A DNA stretch of 64,000 nt from Saccharopolyspora hirsuta (GTDB taxonomy: Bacteria; Actinomycetota; Actinomycetes; Mycobacteriales; Pseudonocardiaceae): NCBI RefSeq assembly GCF_008630535.1, contig NZ_VWPH01000007.1, forward strand, positions 1-64,000, given 5' to 3'. Position 1 is the first letter of the stretch. The number at the start of each line of letters is the position of its first letter. Below, piece by piece: positions 47,728 to 56,801 of the stretch. Under the pieces are notes generated by a model. The model saw nothing but the letters and a program-made list of their open reading frames with translations. It did no database searches and was not told the DNA's origin. The translations under genes were made by a program, and so were the position numbers.

Positions 47728-48627
47728 TCACGGGGCGATGGTCGCCGCCACCTTCGCCGCAGCTGCCAGGTAGGCCAGCACCGCGGGCCGCTCGTCGTCC
47801 TCGCGGGCGGCCACCGCCAGGCGCGACGGGGAGATGCCGCGGACGGGTACCGCGATCACCTCGTCCCGGACGACGATCGGGGCGTTGCCCGCCGCCAGCA
47901 GCACCACTCCCTGGCCGTTGGCGACCGCCTCGTGGGTCTCCTCGGCGCTGGCCACCACCCCGCCGATCCGCGGCTCGCGACCTCCCCGGGCGTCCAGGGC
48001 CAGCCAGTAGTCCCGCAGCGGACCGGCCTCGGGCGGGAGGGCGAGGAACGGCTCGTCGAGGAGATCGGTGAAGTCCACCGCACCCGCCGCCGCCAGGGGG
48101 TGGTCGTGCCGCAGCGCCACCAGGCGCGGCTCCTGAGCCACCACCTCGTACCGGTAGCGGTCCCCGTCCGGCAGCGGCAGCCAGACGAACGCGACATCGC
48201 TCGACCCGTCCGCCAGCCCGGCGCTGGGGTCGGCCCACCCGACCTGCCGCAGGACGGGCCGCGCGTCCGGGCGCAGGGAGGCCAGCCGGGTCCGCAGAGC
48301 GGGCAGCAGCCCGCGACCGGGGCTGGTGGACATGCCGATCACCAGGGTGTGCCGTTCAGCGGCCTTGGCCTCCTCCACCGCCGCCTCGGCGGCCCGCCAC
48401 GCGGCCAGCACCTCGCGGGCGCGCGGCAGCAGGGCCTCCCCCACCGCGGTCAGCCGCACGGTCCTCCGGTCCCGGCGGAACAGGGACGCGCCGAGCTGCT
48501 TCTCCAGCATCCGGATCTGCTTGCTGAGCGCGGGCTGGGAGACGTACAGGCGCTCGGCGGCCCGCGTGAAGTTCAGCTCCTCGGCGACCACGGCGAAGTA
48601 GCGCAGATCGCGCCCGTGAACGTCCAT
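47728..48627 (-). CDS. LysR-family regulator
   Basis: A 299-residue LysR-type regulator with N-terminal DNA-binding helices (LRYFAVVAEELNFTRAAERL and VSQPALSKQIRMLEKQLG) and an effector domain from residue 95. It diverges from the SDR gene at 48713. The gap contains ATAACCCCTGGCTAT (48629-48643), a T-N11-A type site just upstream of its start. It may control the SDR gene, itself, or the MFS-epimerase operon behind it. Confidence 0.87.
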   Translation of the reverse strand: MDVHGRDLRYFAVVAEELNFTRAAERLYVSQPALSKQIRMLEKQLGASLFRRDRRTVRLTAVGEALLPRAREVLAAWRAAEAAVEEAKAAERHTLVIGMSTSPGRGLLPALRTRLASLRPDARPVLRQVGWADPSAGLADGSSDVAFVWLPLPDGDRYRYEVVAQEPRLVALRHDHPLAAAGAVDFTDLLDEPFLALPPEAGPLRDYWLALDARGGREPRIGGVVASAEETHEAVANGQGVVLLAAGNAPIVVRDEVIAVPVRGISPSRLAVAAREDDERPAVLAYLAAAAKVAATIAP

Positions 48628-48712
48628 AACCCCTGGCTATCACAGCAGGTCTTGGACGTGGAAGCGGATCGCGCCCGAGGATGGGGGTCAGCGGAACGGA
48701 GAGGACGAGAAG

Positions 48713-49558
48713 ATGACCGAGAACGGCAAGGTCTGGCTGATCACCGGCGCGAGCAGCGGCTTCGGGCGAGCCATCGCGGAGGAGGCGATCGCCGCCGGTG
48801 ACACCGTGATCGGCACGGCCCGGCGGCCCGGGGCGCTGGCCGACCTGGTCGCCGCGCACCCGGACCGGGTGGAGGCGATCGGCCTCGACGTCACCGACGG
48901 CGCGCGGATCGACGCGGTGGCCGCCGACGTCCTGGCCCGCTACGGCCGGGTCGACGTGCTGGTGAACAACGCCGGGCGCACCCAGGTCGGGGCGTTCGAG
49001 GAGACCACCGACCAGGAGCTGCGCGACCTCTTCGAGCTGCACGTGTTCGGCCCGGCCCGGCTGACCCGCGCCCTGCTGCCGCAGATGCGGGAGCGCCGAG
49101 CCGGATCGATCGTGAACATCAGCAGCTTCGGCGGACAGCTGTCCTTCGCCGGGTTCTCCGCGTACAGCGCGACCAAGGCGGCGCTGGAACAGCTCTCCGA
49201 GGGCCTGGCCGACGAGGTCGCGCCGTTCGGCATCAAGGTGCTGATCGTGGAACCCGGCGCCTTCCGCACCAACCTGTTCGGCAAGGGCGCGGCCTACTTC
49301 TCCGCGGAGCACCCGGCGTACGCGGAGAAGGTCGGCGCCACCCGGAACGCGGTGCGGAGCGGAGACGGCACGCAGCCCGGGGACCCGGCGAAGGCCGCAG
49401 CGGCGATCCGGCTGGCCCTGAACGCCGAGAAGACCCCGCTGCGGCTGGCCCTCGGCGGCGATGCGGTGGACGCCCTCGTCGGACACCTGGATTCGGTGCG
49501 GGCCGAACTGGTCGAGTGGGAGGAGGTCTCCCGGGACACGGAGTTCGACACCCCGTGA
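48713..49558 (+). CDS. SDR-family oxidoreductase
   Basis: A 281-residue classical short-chain dehydrogenase/reductase. TGASSGFG at 11-18 binds NAD(P), NNAG is near 84, and the catalytic YSATK is near 150, with Ser in INISSFGG at about 137. The Arg pair in GTARRPG hints at NADP preference. Substrate unknown. ATG at 48713 follows AGGACGAGAAG. It diverges from a LysR gene, the probable regulator. Confidence 0.87.
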   Translation: MTENGKVWLITGASSGFGRAIAEEAIAAGDTVIGTARRPGALADLVAAHPDRVEAIGLDVTDGARIDAVAADVLARYGRVDVLVNNAGRTQVGAFEETTDQELRDLFELHVFGPARLTRALLPQMRERRAGSIVNISSFGGQLSFAGFSAYSATKAALEQLSEGLADEVAPFGIKVLIVEPGAFRTNLFGKGAAYFSAEHPAYAEKVGATRNAVRSGDGTQPGDPAKAAAAIRLALNAEKTPLRLALGGDAVDALVGHLDSVRAELVEWEEVSRDTEFDTP

Positions 49559-49568
49559 CTCCCGCCGG

Positions 49569-50036
49569 TCACGCGCGGCGGCGCGGCTCGCGGCGCATGT
49601 CGACGTGCGGGATGCCGTCCTCCAGGTACTCGTCGCCGTCCACGACGAACCCGAAGGAGGCGTAGAAGTCCTTGGCGTAGACCTGGGCGGCGAGCACCGC
49701 TGGCGCGTGCTGCACCTCCGCGACGGCGGCGCGCATCAGCTTGCGGCCCAGCCCCAGCCCGCGCGCGGACTTGGCGGTGCACACCCGGCCGATCCGGAAG
49801 GTGCCGTCGGGGTCTTCGAGCAGCCGCAGGTAGCCCAGCACGTAGCCGTCGGCCGAGTCGATCCAGAAGTGCCGGGTGGTCTCCTCCAGGTCGCGACCGT
49901 CCAGCTCCGGGTAGGGGCACTCCTGCTCGACGACGAACACGTCGACGCGCAGGCGCAGCATCCGGTAGAAGTCCTCGGCGTCCAGGTCCGCGGTGTAGGC
50001 GCGGTGGACGGCGGTCGCGAGCGGCTGGAGGGTCAT
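49569..50036 (-). CDS. GNAT-family acetyltransferase (ElaA-like)
   Basis: A 155-residue GNAT protein resembling ElaA: FYRMLRLRVDVFVVEQECPYPELDGRD, then RIGRVCTAKSARGLGLGRKLM, the acetyl-CoA-binding R/Q-x-x-G-x-G/A block, and VYAKDFYASFGFVVDG near the end. It would acetylate a small molecule or protein amine in the cytoplasm. ATG at 50036 gives the usual length. It converges with the SDR gene with a 10-bp gap. Confidence 0.85.
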   Translation of the reverse strand: MTLQPLATAVHRAYTADLDAEDFYRMLRLRVDVFVVEQECPYPELDGRDLEETTRHFWIDSADGYVLGYLRLLEDPDGTFRIGRVCTAKSARGLGLGRKLMRAAVAEVQHAPAVLAAQVYAKDFYASFGFVVDGDEYLEDGIPHVDMRREPRRRA

Positions 50037-50109
50037 CCCTACTTGGATATCACAACGGGGTCTCGAAACCCGCATTCACCTGCACCGGAGTAGCCAACAA
50101 CACTCCGAG

Positions 50110-50715
50110 CTACCCGGTGGCCCCGAGGCGGCGGGCGATGTGCTCCGGCAGCGGGTACGGCGTCTCCTCGGGCAGCTCGGCCCGGGCGGCATCGAGGTTC
50201 CCGGCCGCGACGAGCTCCGCCGTCCGCCGCATCACCGGGGTGACGTCGGTGAGCGAGACGATCCAGTCGTCCGCGTAGCGGGGCACCGCTTCGCCGCCGA
50301 GTCCTACTTGGATGGAGCGGTGGTCCAGCGGGCGGTGGTGGAGGTCCCGCTCCGGGTCCCACTGGACGCGGACCGGGCTCGTCCGCTTCTGCTCCGCCCA
50401 CTGCTCGCGGGTGCCGTGGACGTCCGGCTCGTAGTGGCTCAGGCAGGCGTGCTCGAGGGCCCACTCGAAACCGTCGCGGGTGATCTCCACGGCCAGCACC
50501 CGCTCCTGGTTCGGCTTGGTCGCCCAGCCGCACCGGTAGGCCATCCACCGGAACGACGGCTTGATCCACGTCATGCGCTCGCGCTTGAACGGGGGCACGA
50601 ACGTCCCGGCCGCCAGCGCCGCCCCGGCGATCTCCGCCGAGTACGCCTGGTAGACGGTGATGGTGGTCGCCGTCTGCCGCGCCCGGACGGCGCGGTGCTC
50701 GATCTGATCTTCCAC
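50110..50715 (-). CDS. DUF4291 protein
   Basis: A 201-residue DUF4291 protein, recognised by ITVYQAYSAEIAGAAL, RMTWIKPSFRWMAYRCGWATKPNQERVLAV (in parts) and VRVQWDPERDLHHRPLDHRSIQVGL. The conserved Trp, Arg and His residues suggest an enzymatic or nucleic-acid-related role, but none is established. GTG at 50715 (VEDQIEH) is favoured; an ATG 36 bp upstream is possible. No operon partner is evident. Confidence 0.8.
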   Translation of the reverse strand: MEDQIEHRAVRARQTATTITVYQAYSAEIAGAALAAGTFVPPFKRERMTWIKPSFRWMAYRCGWATKPNQERVLAVEITRDGFEWALEHACLSHYEPDVHGTREQWAEQKRTSPVRVQWDPERDLHHRPLDHRSIQVGLGGEAVPRYADDWIVSLTDVTPVMRRTAELVAAGNLDAARAELPEETPYPLPEHIARRLGATG

Positions 50716-50767
50716 ACCGCTCAGCCTGCGGCAGGCCGAGCGGTGCTTCAATCGGTTTTCCGCCCGG

Positions 50768-51574
50768 TCAGAGCTGTCCGGCCAGTTCGCCGGTGTAGCT
50801 GGACAGGCGGGTGTAGACGCCCGGGGTGTTCGGGCGACCGCAGCCGGTGCCGTACGAGACGACCCCGATCAGGCGGTTGTCCGCCACGATCGGGCCGCCG
50901 GAGTCCCCGGTGCACGCGTCGCGCCCACCCTCGGGCACCCCGGCGCAGAACATGCTCCGCGCGTCGTAGTTCGGGTAGGCGCCGCGGCAGGCCTCGTCCG
51001 TCGTGATCGGGACGTCCACCGCCTGCAGTGTCGTCGACGGCTGGCCGGATTCGCTGGTCTTGCCCCAGCCGTAGACGCGGCCGACGGTGCCGGGCCGGTA
51101 GTGCTCGGTGTCGCCCTGGTCGACCAGCGGGAGCCCGCCCTGGGACAGCGGCTGGCGCAGGGTCAGGACCGCGACGTCGTCGCCGCTGGTGTAGCCGCGG
51201 AACCCGGGGTGCACCCAGACCCGGTCGACCTCCGCGACCTCGCCCTCGTCGGTGCTCAGGTCGGTGCGCCCGGCGATCGCGCGCAGCTGCTCCGGGCCGC
51301 GCTGGCCGCCGGTGAGCGGCTCGACCATGCAGTGCGCGGCGGTGACCACCTTGATCGGGGTCACCAGGGTGCCGCCGCAGAACTGGCGGCCGTGGTCGTC
51401 GGTCAGCGCGACCAGCCACGGGGCCTCGTCGGTGGTGGCCGCGGAACCGCCGAGCACCCGCGCCTGCGGTTCTTCCGCCGCGCCCGCCGTCGCGGGGTGC
51501 ACTCCGGCCAGCGCCGCCACCGCACCGGTGATCACGAGCCGCCGCACTGCGGCCCCGGTCCTGCCACGCGCCAC
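50768..51574 (-). CDS. Secreted trypsin-like serine protease 1
   Basis: A 268-residue S1-family protease with a signal peptide (RRLVITGAVAALAGVHPATAGA) and a short propeptide ending near VLGG. The triad is His81 (TAAHC), Asp133 (DVAVL) and Ser225 (GDSGGP). Asp219, six residues before the Ser, predicts trypsin-like cleavage after Lys/Arg. Five or so Cys would form disulfides. It is exported. A paralogue lies at 54697-55479. Confidence 0.9.
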   Translation of the reverse strand: MARGRTGAAVRRLVITGAVAALAGVHPATAGAAEEPQARVLGGSAATTDEAPWLVALTDDHGRQFCGGTLVTPIKVVTAAHCMVEPLTGGQRGPEQLRAIAGRTDLSTDEGEVAEVDRVWVHPGFRGYTSGDDVAVLTLRQPLSQGGLPLVDQGDTEHYRPGTVGRVYGWGKTSESGQPSTTLQAVDVPITTDEACRGAYPNYDARSMFCAGVPEGGRDACTGDSGGPIVADNRLIGVVSYGTGCGRPNTPGVYTRLSSYTGELAGQL

Positions 51575-51860
51575 GACGCGCCTCCCACTGTCGACGATCT
51601 TGCCGACGGCACACCGTAGTCACCCGGACACCGGAACATTACGAGGCGCAACTCACACGGTCGCAGGAAAAAATTTCGTTAAGATGGATTACATCGGGAA
51701 ATTTTACTGAGCGCGTCACCGTCGACCGCCGCTCATCCTTCCCCCGCCGACACGGACCCGGAGCACCTCTCAGCACCGGGTCCGCGAACTGTGCCTGAAC
51801 AGGTGACAGATCCAACCCGATCAAGTGATCAGTGCCGTGCGCTGTCGCGAAGGAGGAACC

Positions 51861-52493
51861 GTGCTCGTGGACCTGACCCCGCTGCCCGCCTTCCTGGTGG
51901 CCAGCGTGGTGGTCGTGCTGACCCCCGGCGTCGACGTCTTCCTGCTGCTGCGGACCTCGCTGAACCGCGGCCGCCGGGCGGGCCTGCTCGCGCTGGCCGG
52001 GATCCACACCGCGAGCATCCTGCAGGTGGCGCTGGTGATCTCCGGGCTCGGCGCCCTGGTCACCAGCCACCCCGCCGTGCTGTCCGCGCTGAAGTGGATC
52101 GGTGCCGCCTACCTGGTCTACCTGGCCGCCTCGATCCTGCGCGGGCTGTGGCTGACCAGGAAGAAGACCGCCGAGGGCTCGCTCAGCGGACCGCCCGTCG
52201 ACAACTCCAACCCGTACCTGCGCGGCCTGTTCAGCAACCTCACCAACCCGAAGATGCTGCTGTTCAGCCTGGCGTTCCTGCCGCAGTTCGTGGGCTCGGC
52301 CGCGCAGCCCGCGCTGCAGCTGGTGATGCTGGGCGTGGTCTTCCTGGTGCTGGCGCTGATCTGGGAGGCCTCGATGGTCCTCGGTGCCGCGCGGATCGCC
52401 GACCGGCTACAGAACCCCCGCGTCGCGAAATCGCTGGACGTGATCAGCGCGGCGGCGTTCCTCACCATCTCGGTCGGGCTGGTCGCCGGCTGA
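51861..52493 (+). CDS. LysE-family exporter
   Basis: A 210-residue LysE/RhtB-type exporter with about six hydrophobic segments. VVVLTPGVDVFLLLRTSLNRGRRAG near 15 and NLTNPKMLLFSLAFLPQFV near 125 are the family signatures. It exports an amino acid or derivative; which is not visible. GTG at 51861 has AGGAGG 10 nt upstream. Its last 87 bp overlap the convergent MFS gene, an unusually long 3' overlap. Confidence 0.88.
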   Translation: MLVDLTPLPAFLVASVVVVLTPGVDVFLLLRTSLNRGRRAGLLALAGIHTASILQVALVISGLGALVTSHPAVLSALKWIGAAYLVYLAASILRGLWLTRKKTAEGSLSGPPVDNSNPYLRGLFSNLTNPKMLLFSLAFLPQFVGSAAQPALQLVMLGVVFLVLALIWEASMVLGAARIADRLQNPRVAKSLDVISAAAFLTISVGLVAG

Positions 52494-53633
52494 CACCACC
52501 GCGCAGGTGATCAGCACGAGGGCGACCAGCACCGCCAGCAGCACCGGCGCCGGGACCACCGGTGCCAGCAGGCTGATCCCGAACGGCGTGCAGAAGCCGA
52601 GGTAGGAGATGCACCAGAACACCGCGGTGAGCCGGGCCAGCTCGCCCGGCCCGGCGATCCGGCCCACCACGGTCAGGCAGAACGTCACGGTGAACCCGTA
52701 GCCGACGCCCATCAGCAGGCAGGCCACCAGCGCCGCCCAGGGCAGCACCCGCGCGGCGGAGATCGCCGCCAGCCCGAGCCCGGCCGCGAGCACCAGGAGA
52801 CCGACGACCGCCGGGGCCCGCTCGCCGCGCCGGGCGATCCGGCGAGCGATCGGCTGCACGACGGCCCCGAGACCCGGCGTGACCAGCGCGGCGACCCCGG
52901 CGTAAACGATCTCGAAACCGACCAGGTCGCGGCTGACCAGGCCGGGCAACGTCCCGAACGCAACTGTCGGGCCGACGAACACCCACGGCGCAACCGGCAG
53001 CACGAGGCGCCGGAACCGCGGATCCCGCATCCCGCGGCCTCGCGCCCCGGAACCGCTCCCGTCCGTGCGCGTCTCCGGGCAGGACAGCGCGAGGGCCGAC
53101 CCCGCCACGCACAGCAGCAGGTGCGGCAGGTAGGCGATGACCAGCGGGTGCGGCCCCCACTGCGCGATCAGGGCGGACACCAGCCCGCTGAGGCTGAAGC
53201 CCATCGAGAGCATCACCCCGGCCCGGCGGGCACCAACACCGTCCTCCACCGCAGTGCCGAACGGCGGGTGCGACAGCTCCCGGACCCACGCGCTGCCCGC
53301 GGCCAGCACCGCGCCGGTGCTCAGACCGGTCAGCAGCCGTCCGACCGCCAGCCAGGCCGCCGCGTCCACCCCGATCATCAGCGCCACCGTCGCCGCGGCG
53401 TTGACCACGACCGCGCCGAGGACGACCGGGCGCCGACCCCGGCGGTCGGCCAGCGGGCCGCCGAGCAGCAGACCCGGCAGCAGACCGACCACGTAGAGCG
53501 CGAGCAGACCCGTCGTCGCCTGAGCGGACAACCCCAGGTCGTGCTGGTAGGCGCCCAGCAGCGACGAGAACTGGTTCGCTCCCCAGCCCACCGCGGTCAG
53601 CAGGAACGCGGCGGGCAACCACTTGTTCTGCAC
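52407..53633 (-). CDS. MFS transporter
   Basis: A 408-residue MFS protein with 12 hydrophobic segments and GGPLADRRGRRPVVLG near 58 in loop 2-3. Substrate unknown. It diverges from a LysR gene at 53739. The C-terminal 29 codons run antisense across the end of the LysE gene; this stretch (GDQPDRDGEERRRADHV) is polar and follows the last membrane segment, so it may be a recent extension through a lost stop. Confidence 0.85.
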   Translation of the reverse strand: MQNKWLPAAFLLTAVGWGANQFSSLLGAYQHDLGLSAQATTGLLALYVVGLLPGLLLGGPLADRRGRRPVVLGAVVVNAAATVALMIGVDAAAWLAVGRLLTGLSTGAVLAAGSAWVRELSHPPFGTAVEDGVGARRAGVMLSMGFSLSGLVSALIAQWGPHPLVIAYLPHLLLCVAGSALALSCPETRTDGSGSGARGRGMRDPRFRRLVLPVAPWVFVGPTVAFGTLPGLVSRDLVGFEIVYAGVAALVTPGLGAVVQPIARRIARRGERAPAVVGLLVLAAGLGLAAISAARVLPWAALVACLLMGVGYGFTVTFCLTVVGRIAGPGELARLTAVFWCISYLGFCTPFGISLLAPVVPAPVLLAVLVALVLITCAVVSAGDQPDRDGEERRRADHVQRFRDAGVL

Positions 53634-53738
53634 GCAGTCGTTCTAAGCCGCTGACGCGCGGTACCGCACCAACCCTTCAGGATTCGTGAACGCGGCCGTG
53701 ATATCCGCCTCGCGCCCACCGGTTCGTACGCTGCGGGT

Positions 53739-54638
53739 ATGGACCTGCGTCGGTTGACGTCCTTCCTCGCGGTCGTCGAGGAAGGACACTTCGGCAAGGC
53801 CGCCGAGCGGCTGTTCCGCTCCCCCGCGTCCGTCACGGCGCACATCAAGCAGCTGGAGCACGACCTCGGCGTCCGCCTGCTGGACCGCTCGCCGGTGCGG
53901 CTCACCCCGGCCGGTGAGCGGTTCGTCGGGCACGCGCGATCGCTGCTGGCCGCGCTGGACGCGGCGGTGGCCGACGTGGCGGAGGCCCCGGCGGAGCCGA
54001 CGCTGCGGGTCGGGGTCATGAGCAACGGCTCCGCCGAGCTCACCCCCGCCGTCGTGCAGGCGTTCCAGCGGGCCTGCCCGGAGGTCGCGGTGGAGTTCCT
54101 CGCGCTGGACTTCACCGAGCACGTCTCGGCGCTGGTGCAGCACCGGGTCGACGTGGCGTTCGTGCGGCCCGCCCCGGTGGACGAGCGGATCGCCGTGGAC
54201 GTGGTGACCACCGAGCGGCGCATCGTCGTCGTGCCCGCCTCCTGGGGGCTGGCCGACGCCCCCGCCGTGCACCTGGACGACGTGCTCGACCTGCCCTACG
54301 TCAGCCTCCCCGAGCACACCCCGCGCCAGTTCAGCGACTACCTCTACTTCGCCGACGCGCGCGGCGGGCTGTCGCCGCACCGCAGCCGCTCGCACGCGGT
54401 GACCCCGCACGAGGTCCTGACGACGGCCGCCGCCGGTCGGGGCGCGGGATCGGCGCTGGAGTCCTTCCAGCGGTACTACCCGTGGCCGGGCACGGTCTGC
54501 GTGCCCGTGCTGGACGCGCCGCCCGAGCACAGCGTGCTGGCCACCCGCGCGGACGACCGCAACCCGGCGGTGCGCACCTTCCGGTCCCTGACCACCAGCC
54601 TGGCCCGCGAGCTGGGCCCGCGGCTGCGGCTGGCCTGA
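53739..54638 (+). CDS. LysR-family regulator
   Basis: A 299-residue LysR-type regulator (LRRLTSFLAVVEEGHFGKAAERLF, then SPASVTAHIKQLEHDLGVRLL) with an effector domain starting near residue 90. It diverges from the MFS gene, which it probably controls; the 105-bp gap includes GCGGTACCGC (53656-53665), a perfect 10-bp palindrome. Effector unknown. Confidence 0.87.
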   Translation: MDLRRLTSFLAVVEEGHFGKAAERLFRSPASVTAHIKQLEHDLGVRLLDRSPVRLTPAGERFVGHARSLLAALDAAVADVAEAPAEPTLRVGVMSNGSAELTPAVVQAFQRACPEVAVEFLALDFTEHVSALVQHRVDVAFVRPAPVDERIAVDVVTTERRIVVVPASWGLADAPAVHLDDVLDLPYVSLPEHTPRQFSDYLYFADARGGLSPHRSRSHAVTPHEVLTTAAAGRGAGSALESFQRYYPWPGTVCVPVLDAPPEHSVLATRADDRNPAVRTFRSLTTSLARELGPRLRLA

Positions 54639-54648
54639 GCCCGGACGC

Positions 54649-54687
54649 GACGCGGCCGGGGCGCTCCCGCCGCGCCCCGGCCGCGTC
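54649..54687. terminator. Bidirectional terminator
   Basis: Perfect 15-bp arms GACGCGGCCGGGGCG (54649-54663) and its complement (54673-54687) in the convergent gap between the LysR and protease genes. Confidence 0.75.
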
Positions 54688-54696
54688 CGTGCTGGA

Positions 54697-55479
54697 TCAG
54701 GAATCCAGCTGCTGCTGCACGTCGTCGTGGTAGGCGGCGACGCGGGTGTAGATGCCCGGTGCGTTCGGCCGGGCGCAGCCGTTGCCGGTGGAGACGATGC
54801 CCACCAGCTTGTTCTCCACCACCAGCGGTCCGCCGGAGTCGCCCTGGCAGCTGTCCACGCCGCCCTGCGGGAGCCCGGCGCACACCATGGCGTCCGCCTT
54901 GTACTGCGGGTACGCCTTCTGGCAGTCGGCGTCGCTGGTCAGCGGGACCTCCGCCTTCTGCAGGTTCTCCGACGCCTCACCGCCTTCCGCGGTGGCGCCC
55001 CACCCGAGCACCGAGGCCTGCTTGCCCGCCTCGTAGAGCGGCGCGTCGTCCTTGGACGCGATCGCCAGCGGCTGCTGCGGCAGGTCCTGGCCGAGGGTGA
55101 GCACCGCGACGTCCGAGCCGCTGTTGGCGTCCTGGTACTGCGGGTGGACCCAGATGTTGGTCACCTTGGCCACCGTGCCGTCGTTGCTCTGCTTGCTCTC
55201 CCGACCGGCCACCACCTGGACCGCCTCCGGCTTGTCCCCGCTGACGCAGTGCGCCGCGGTGATCACCTTGTTGGCCTTGGCCACCGTGCCGCCGCAGAAC
55301 TGGTTGCCCTGGGTGTCGGTCAGGTACACCACCCACGGGTGCTCGGCGATCTTGGCCGGCTCACCCCCGACGATCGGCGGCGCCGCGGTCGCGGCCCCCG
55401 CGGTCAGCACTCCCGACGACAACGCCGCCGCCGCCAGCAGCCCGGCCACCGACCACACCCGGCTCCGTGTGTTCGCCAT
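54697..55479 (-). CDS. Secreted trypsin-like serine protease 2
   Basis: A 260-residue S1-family protease, a paralogue of the one at 50768-51574. The signal peptide (VWSVAGLLAAAALSSGVLTAGAATA) is followed by IVGGE, the usual mature start. The triad is His77, Asp123 and Ser215, and Asp209 predicts trypsin-like specificity. ATG at 55479. A long gene-free region with a perfect palindrome lies upstream. Confidence 0.9.
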   Translation of the reverse strand: MANTRSRVWSVAGLLAAAALSSGVLTAGAATAAPPIVGGEPAKIAEHPWVVYLTDTQGNQFCGGTVAKANKVITAAHCVSGDKPEAVQVVAGRESKQSNDGTVAKVTNIWVHPQYQDANSGSDVAVLTLGQDLPQQPLAIASKDDAPLYEAGKQASVLGWGATAEGGEASENLQKAEVPLTSDADCQKAYPQYKADAMVCAGLPQGGVDSCQGDSGGPLVVENKLVGIVSTGNGCARPNAPGIYTRVAAYHDDVQQQLDS

Positions 55480-55816
55480 GTCGTTGCCTCCTCCCCCGGA
55501 GCCTCCCGGCAGATCGCGTGTCGATCCGCCGTCTCCGGCTCGACCAAAGTGTCCATTAGAAAGAGGATCACGACCCGCTGTTGGATACAGATGCACCAAT
55601 GAGCACAACCCGTTCGAGTGGAAATTCCCGAAAATTTCCACTCGAACGGCTTACTCGAACTGTCCAAAAAGGACTCAAATACGCAAGGTTGTTCCACCGC
55701 CGGGAAATGCGTATTCACACTCATGACGCCAGGAGTTTGTCAATACTCCGATGGGCCTTCCCATTCCGGGGGACACCGGTCCGATGTAGACATGTCGGGC
55801 GCCGCGACCGCCAGGG
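55480..55816. other. Upstream region of protease 2
   Basis: A 337-bp stretch between protease 2 and the dehydrogenase gene, both read on the minus strand. It is AT-richer than its surroundings. It holds the 40-bp palindrome at 55611-55650 and probably the protease promoter (CTAATGGACACTTTGG region on the minus strand). No credible gene was seen. Confidence 0.5.
55611..55650. repeat. Long perfect inverted repeat
   Basis: Seventeen-base perfect arms (CCGTTCGAGTGGAAATT at 55611-55627, complement at 55634-55650) around a CCCGAA loop. It lies about 130 bp upstream of protease 2 and 170 bp past the dehydrogenase stop. It could be a terminator for the latter or an operator for the former. Unlike other terminators here it is AT-balanced and distant from the stop. 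Confidence 0.7.
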
Positions 55817-56728
55817 TCAGTAGCCCGCAGCGCGGTCCACGACGCCGAGGAGCGGTTCCCCGGCGAGTCGGCGGCGCACGTTCTCCTCGACCCGGCGGGC
55901 CAGCGCCGGGACCAGCAGCGACATCGGGTTCGCCGCGTGCGGCGAGATGATCGCCCGCGGGTGCTGGAACAGCGGGTGCCCGTCCGGCAGCGGCTCCGGG
56001 TCGGTGACGTCCAGCGCCGCACCGCCGATGCGCTCCGCGTCCAGCGCCGCGACCAGCGCCTCGGTGTCGACCAGCGATCCGCGCGCCACGTTGACCAGCC
56101 AGGCCCCGGGCTTCATCCGGGCCAGCGCACCGGCGTCGATCAGCTGCGCGGTCTCCGCCGTGGCGGGTGCGGCGACCACCACGAAGTCCGACTCGGCCAG
56201 CAGTTCCCGAACCCCCGCGGCGTCGTCGGAGCGCCAGGTCGCGGCCGCGCCGTCGACGGGTCGGCCGGACCGGTTCACCGCCAGCACCCGGACCCCGAAC
56301 GGCCGCAGCAGCTCGATCAGCGCGCGGCCGATCCCGCCAGCTCCGACGATGCCGACGGTGGAGCCGAAGACGCTGACCATCCCCTCCGGCCGCGACCAGC
56401 TCGAAGCTCGCGCCATCCGGTGCATCTGGCGCGCCCCGGCCAGCATCAGCCCCAGGGTGTGCTCGGCGACGGTCTGCGCGTAGGTGCCAGCTGCCGAGGT
56501 GAAGGTCACGCCGTCCCGCAGCGCACCGGCCGACACCCACGACTCGATCCCGGCGGCGGGCAGCTGCACCCACTCCAGGCCCGGGTGGTCGAGCTCGGCG
56601 AACTGCGCCGGTGCTCCGCCGAACCAGACCAGCGCGCTGGCATCAGCGGCGGGGCTGAGCTCGGCACCGGCGGCGACCACGGCCGCCTCCAGCTCGGGCT
56701 GGGCGACCGGACCAACGTGGACCTTCAC
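55817..56728 (-). CDS. D-isomer 2-hydroxyacid dehydrogenase
   Basis: A 303-residue NAD(P)-dependent D-2-hydroxyacid dehydrogenase. The Rossmann motif GIVGAGGIGRALIE lies near 126. The catalytic Arg is in NVARGSLVD, Glu in DPEPLPDGHPLF and His in ISPHAANP near 273. It could reduce a 2-keto acid such as glyoxylate or hydroxypyruvate; substrate not determined. ATG at 56728. It follows the KDG-kinase-type gene by 73 bp on the same strand, so the pair may act on sugar-acid metabolites. Confidence 0.87.
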   Translation of the reverse strand: MKVHVGPVAQPELEAAVVAAGAELSPAADASALVWFGGAPAQFAELDHPGLEWVQLPAAGIESWVSAGALRDGVTFTSAAGTYAQTVAEHTLGLMLAGARQMHRMARASSWSRPEGMVSVFGSTVGIVGAGGIGRALIELLRPFGVRVLAVNRSGRPVDGAAATWRSDDAAGVRELLAESDFVVVAAPATAETAQLIDAGALARMKPGAWLVNVARGSLVDTEALVAALDAERIGGAALDVTDPEPLPDGHPLFQHPRAIISPHAANPMSLLVPALARRVEENVRRRLAGEPLLGVVDRAAGY

Positions 56729-56801
56729 GACTTCTCCATTCCGCAGCGCTCGACGTCCCCGGCATCCTCCAACGCCGACCGGGGCGCACCCAACCCCGAC
56801 C

